Assembly: GCA_030636485.1 (NCBI GenBank)
Contig: DAOVWV010000109.1
Location: 1 to 6,112 of the forward strand
DNA length: 6,112 nucleotides
From: Methyloprofundus sp.
GTDB lineage: Bacteria > Pseudomonadota > Gammaproteobacteria > Methylococcales > Methylomonadaceae
Direction: 5' to 3'
Shown: in pieces, positions 5,503-6,112 of the stretch
How the letters are laid out: each line of letters opens with the position of its first letter
Position numbering within the stretch: position 1 is the first letter of the stretch
Made by a program: the position numbers and the translations under genes
The notes under the pieces: model-generated
Told to the model about the DNA's origin: nothing
Seen by the model: only the letters and a program-made list of their open reading frames with translations
The model's database searches: none

Positions 5503-6112
5503 TTGATTAATGATCGCCACCGTCCTCTGTAACGCACCTTTGTTTTGCTCTACAAAAGCCCGCCCCGCACTCACCAACCGCTTTTTCTCTTCTGCCCGGC
5601 TAAATATTAGCGTTACTGCCCTCACTATATCCTCTATATCAAAACACTGAACTCCCCCTTTTGCAGCAACCAACTGCTGGGCTAATAACTCAGAATTTTT
5701 CATATACGGCCCAAACAATACAGGCACATCAAGCAATATGGGCTCAAAAATATTGTGCCCACCAATGGGCACCATACTACCGGCGACAAAACTACAGTCA
5801 GCGACTGCATACATTGGCTTTAGCTCTCCCATCGCATCCACTAAAAATACATCGGTAGACTCCGTATTGGGCTTGTTTTCGGTATGCCTGATAACCGTTA
5901 AGCCATCCGCCCGGCATAACTGTGAAATTTCATCAGCACGCCTAGGCTGACGGGGCACCAATATCAACAACAGCGCCGGAAATTGTGGCTTTAAGCGCTG
6001 ATAAACATCCAAAAATATCTCATCCTCTCCCTGGTGAGTACTGCCTACAACAAAAATCAAACGCTCTGGAAAGAAATCCTTCTTAACCCGAGCCCCCCGC
6101 TCCTTTATTAAC
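5455..6112 (-). CDS. waaA: 3-deoxy-D-manno-octulosonic acid (Kdo) transferase WaaA, C-terminal half (partial)
   Basis: GT-B glycosyltransferase that adds Kdo from CMP-Kdo to lipid A precursor on the cytoplasmic face of the inner membrane. The frame enters from the right window edge, reads on without a stop and ends at a TGA at 5455-5457. The 218 visible codons compare with about 420 for the family, so the N-terminal acceptor domain and start lie outside. Diagnostic C-terminal-domain blocks are VVGSTHQGED, LLLILVPRQPRR, DAMGELKPMYAVADCSFVAGS, GGHNIFEP and VLFGPYMKN, closely following E. coli WaaA (STHEGEE, LILVPRHPER, DTMGELMLLYGIADLAFVGGS, GGHNPLEP). No internal TTG or ATG should be taken as the start, because homology continues upstream of 6060 through LIKERGARVKKDFFPER. 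The last 15 codons overlap the comF 3' end and lie beyond the conserved domain. Confidence 0.95.
   Translation of the reverse strand, partial: LIKERGARVKKDFFPERLIFVVGSTHQGEDEIFLDVYQRLKPQFPALLLILVPRQPRRADEISQLCRADGLTVIRHTENKPNTESTDVFLVDAMGELKPMYAVADCSFVAGSMVPIGGHNIFEPILLDVPVLFGPYMKNSELLAQQLVAAKGGVQCFDIEDIVRAVTLIFSRAEEKKRLVSAGRAFVEQNKGALQRTVAIINQSCARTDPDINLVNPR

Noticed and set aside
5661..5950. Plus-strand open frames opposite waaA (5661-5858 and 5738-5950)
   Set aside because: They are antisense to the conserved WaaA glycosyltransferase domain and have no supporting signals.

Overview
The window carries a complete five-gene biotin operon on the minus strand, transcribed right to left as bioB-bioF-bioH-bioC-bioD (4738 down to 122). 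It is flanked on the right by a divergent comF (plus strand) and the C-terminal half of waaA (minus strand, cut by the window end). On the left are the first 16 codons of a probable bacteriohemerythrin gene (minus strand, cut by the window start). Coding density is high, and all full-length genes have intact frames and key residues.

The organism looks like a gammaproteobacterium of moderate to low GC. waaA (Kdo transferase) implies a Gram-negative with lipopolysaccharide. The order bioBFHCD with bioH inside the operon and comF divergent from bioB is known from Pseudomonas-like gammaproteobacteria and gammaproteobacterial methanotrophs. The MALITWTEEQYGTKVG start at the left edge resembles bacteriohemerythrins common in methanotrophs. 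A member of the Methylococcales is therefore my best guess, but this is an inference and not proven by the window.

The operon makes biotin. BioC methylates the free carboxyl of a malonyl thioester so that fatty acid synthesis can build a pimeloyl chain. BioH removes the methyl ester from pimeloyl-ACP methyl ester. BioF condenses pimeloyl-ACP with L-alanine to KAPA (8-amino-7-oxononanoate). The next enzyme, BioA (KAPA to DAPA, diaminopelargonate), is not in the window and must lie elsewhere or be replaced. BioD closes the ureido ring to give dethiobiotin and BioB inserts the sulfur. bioH, bioC and bioD are packed tightly (a TAATG overlap, then a 2-nt gap). bioB and bioF are separated by 47 nt.

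The one loose joint is the 171-nt bioF-bioH spacer. It holds a terminator-like hairpin, a second inverted repeat and a tiny reading frame whose stop overlaps the bioH start. bioB starts with GTG behind a good Shine-Dalgarno sequence. The 62-bp bioB/comF divergent spacer has no convincing BirA operator. comF and waaA converge and overlap by 48 nt. I found no mobile element, CRISPR array, tRNA or rRNA, and no sign of a new system. The window is mostly ordinary core metabolism, with a few small regulatory oddities.
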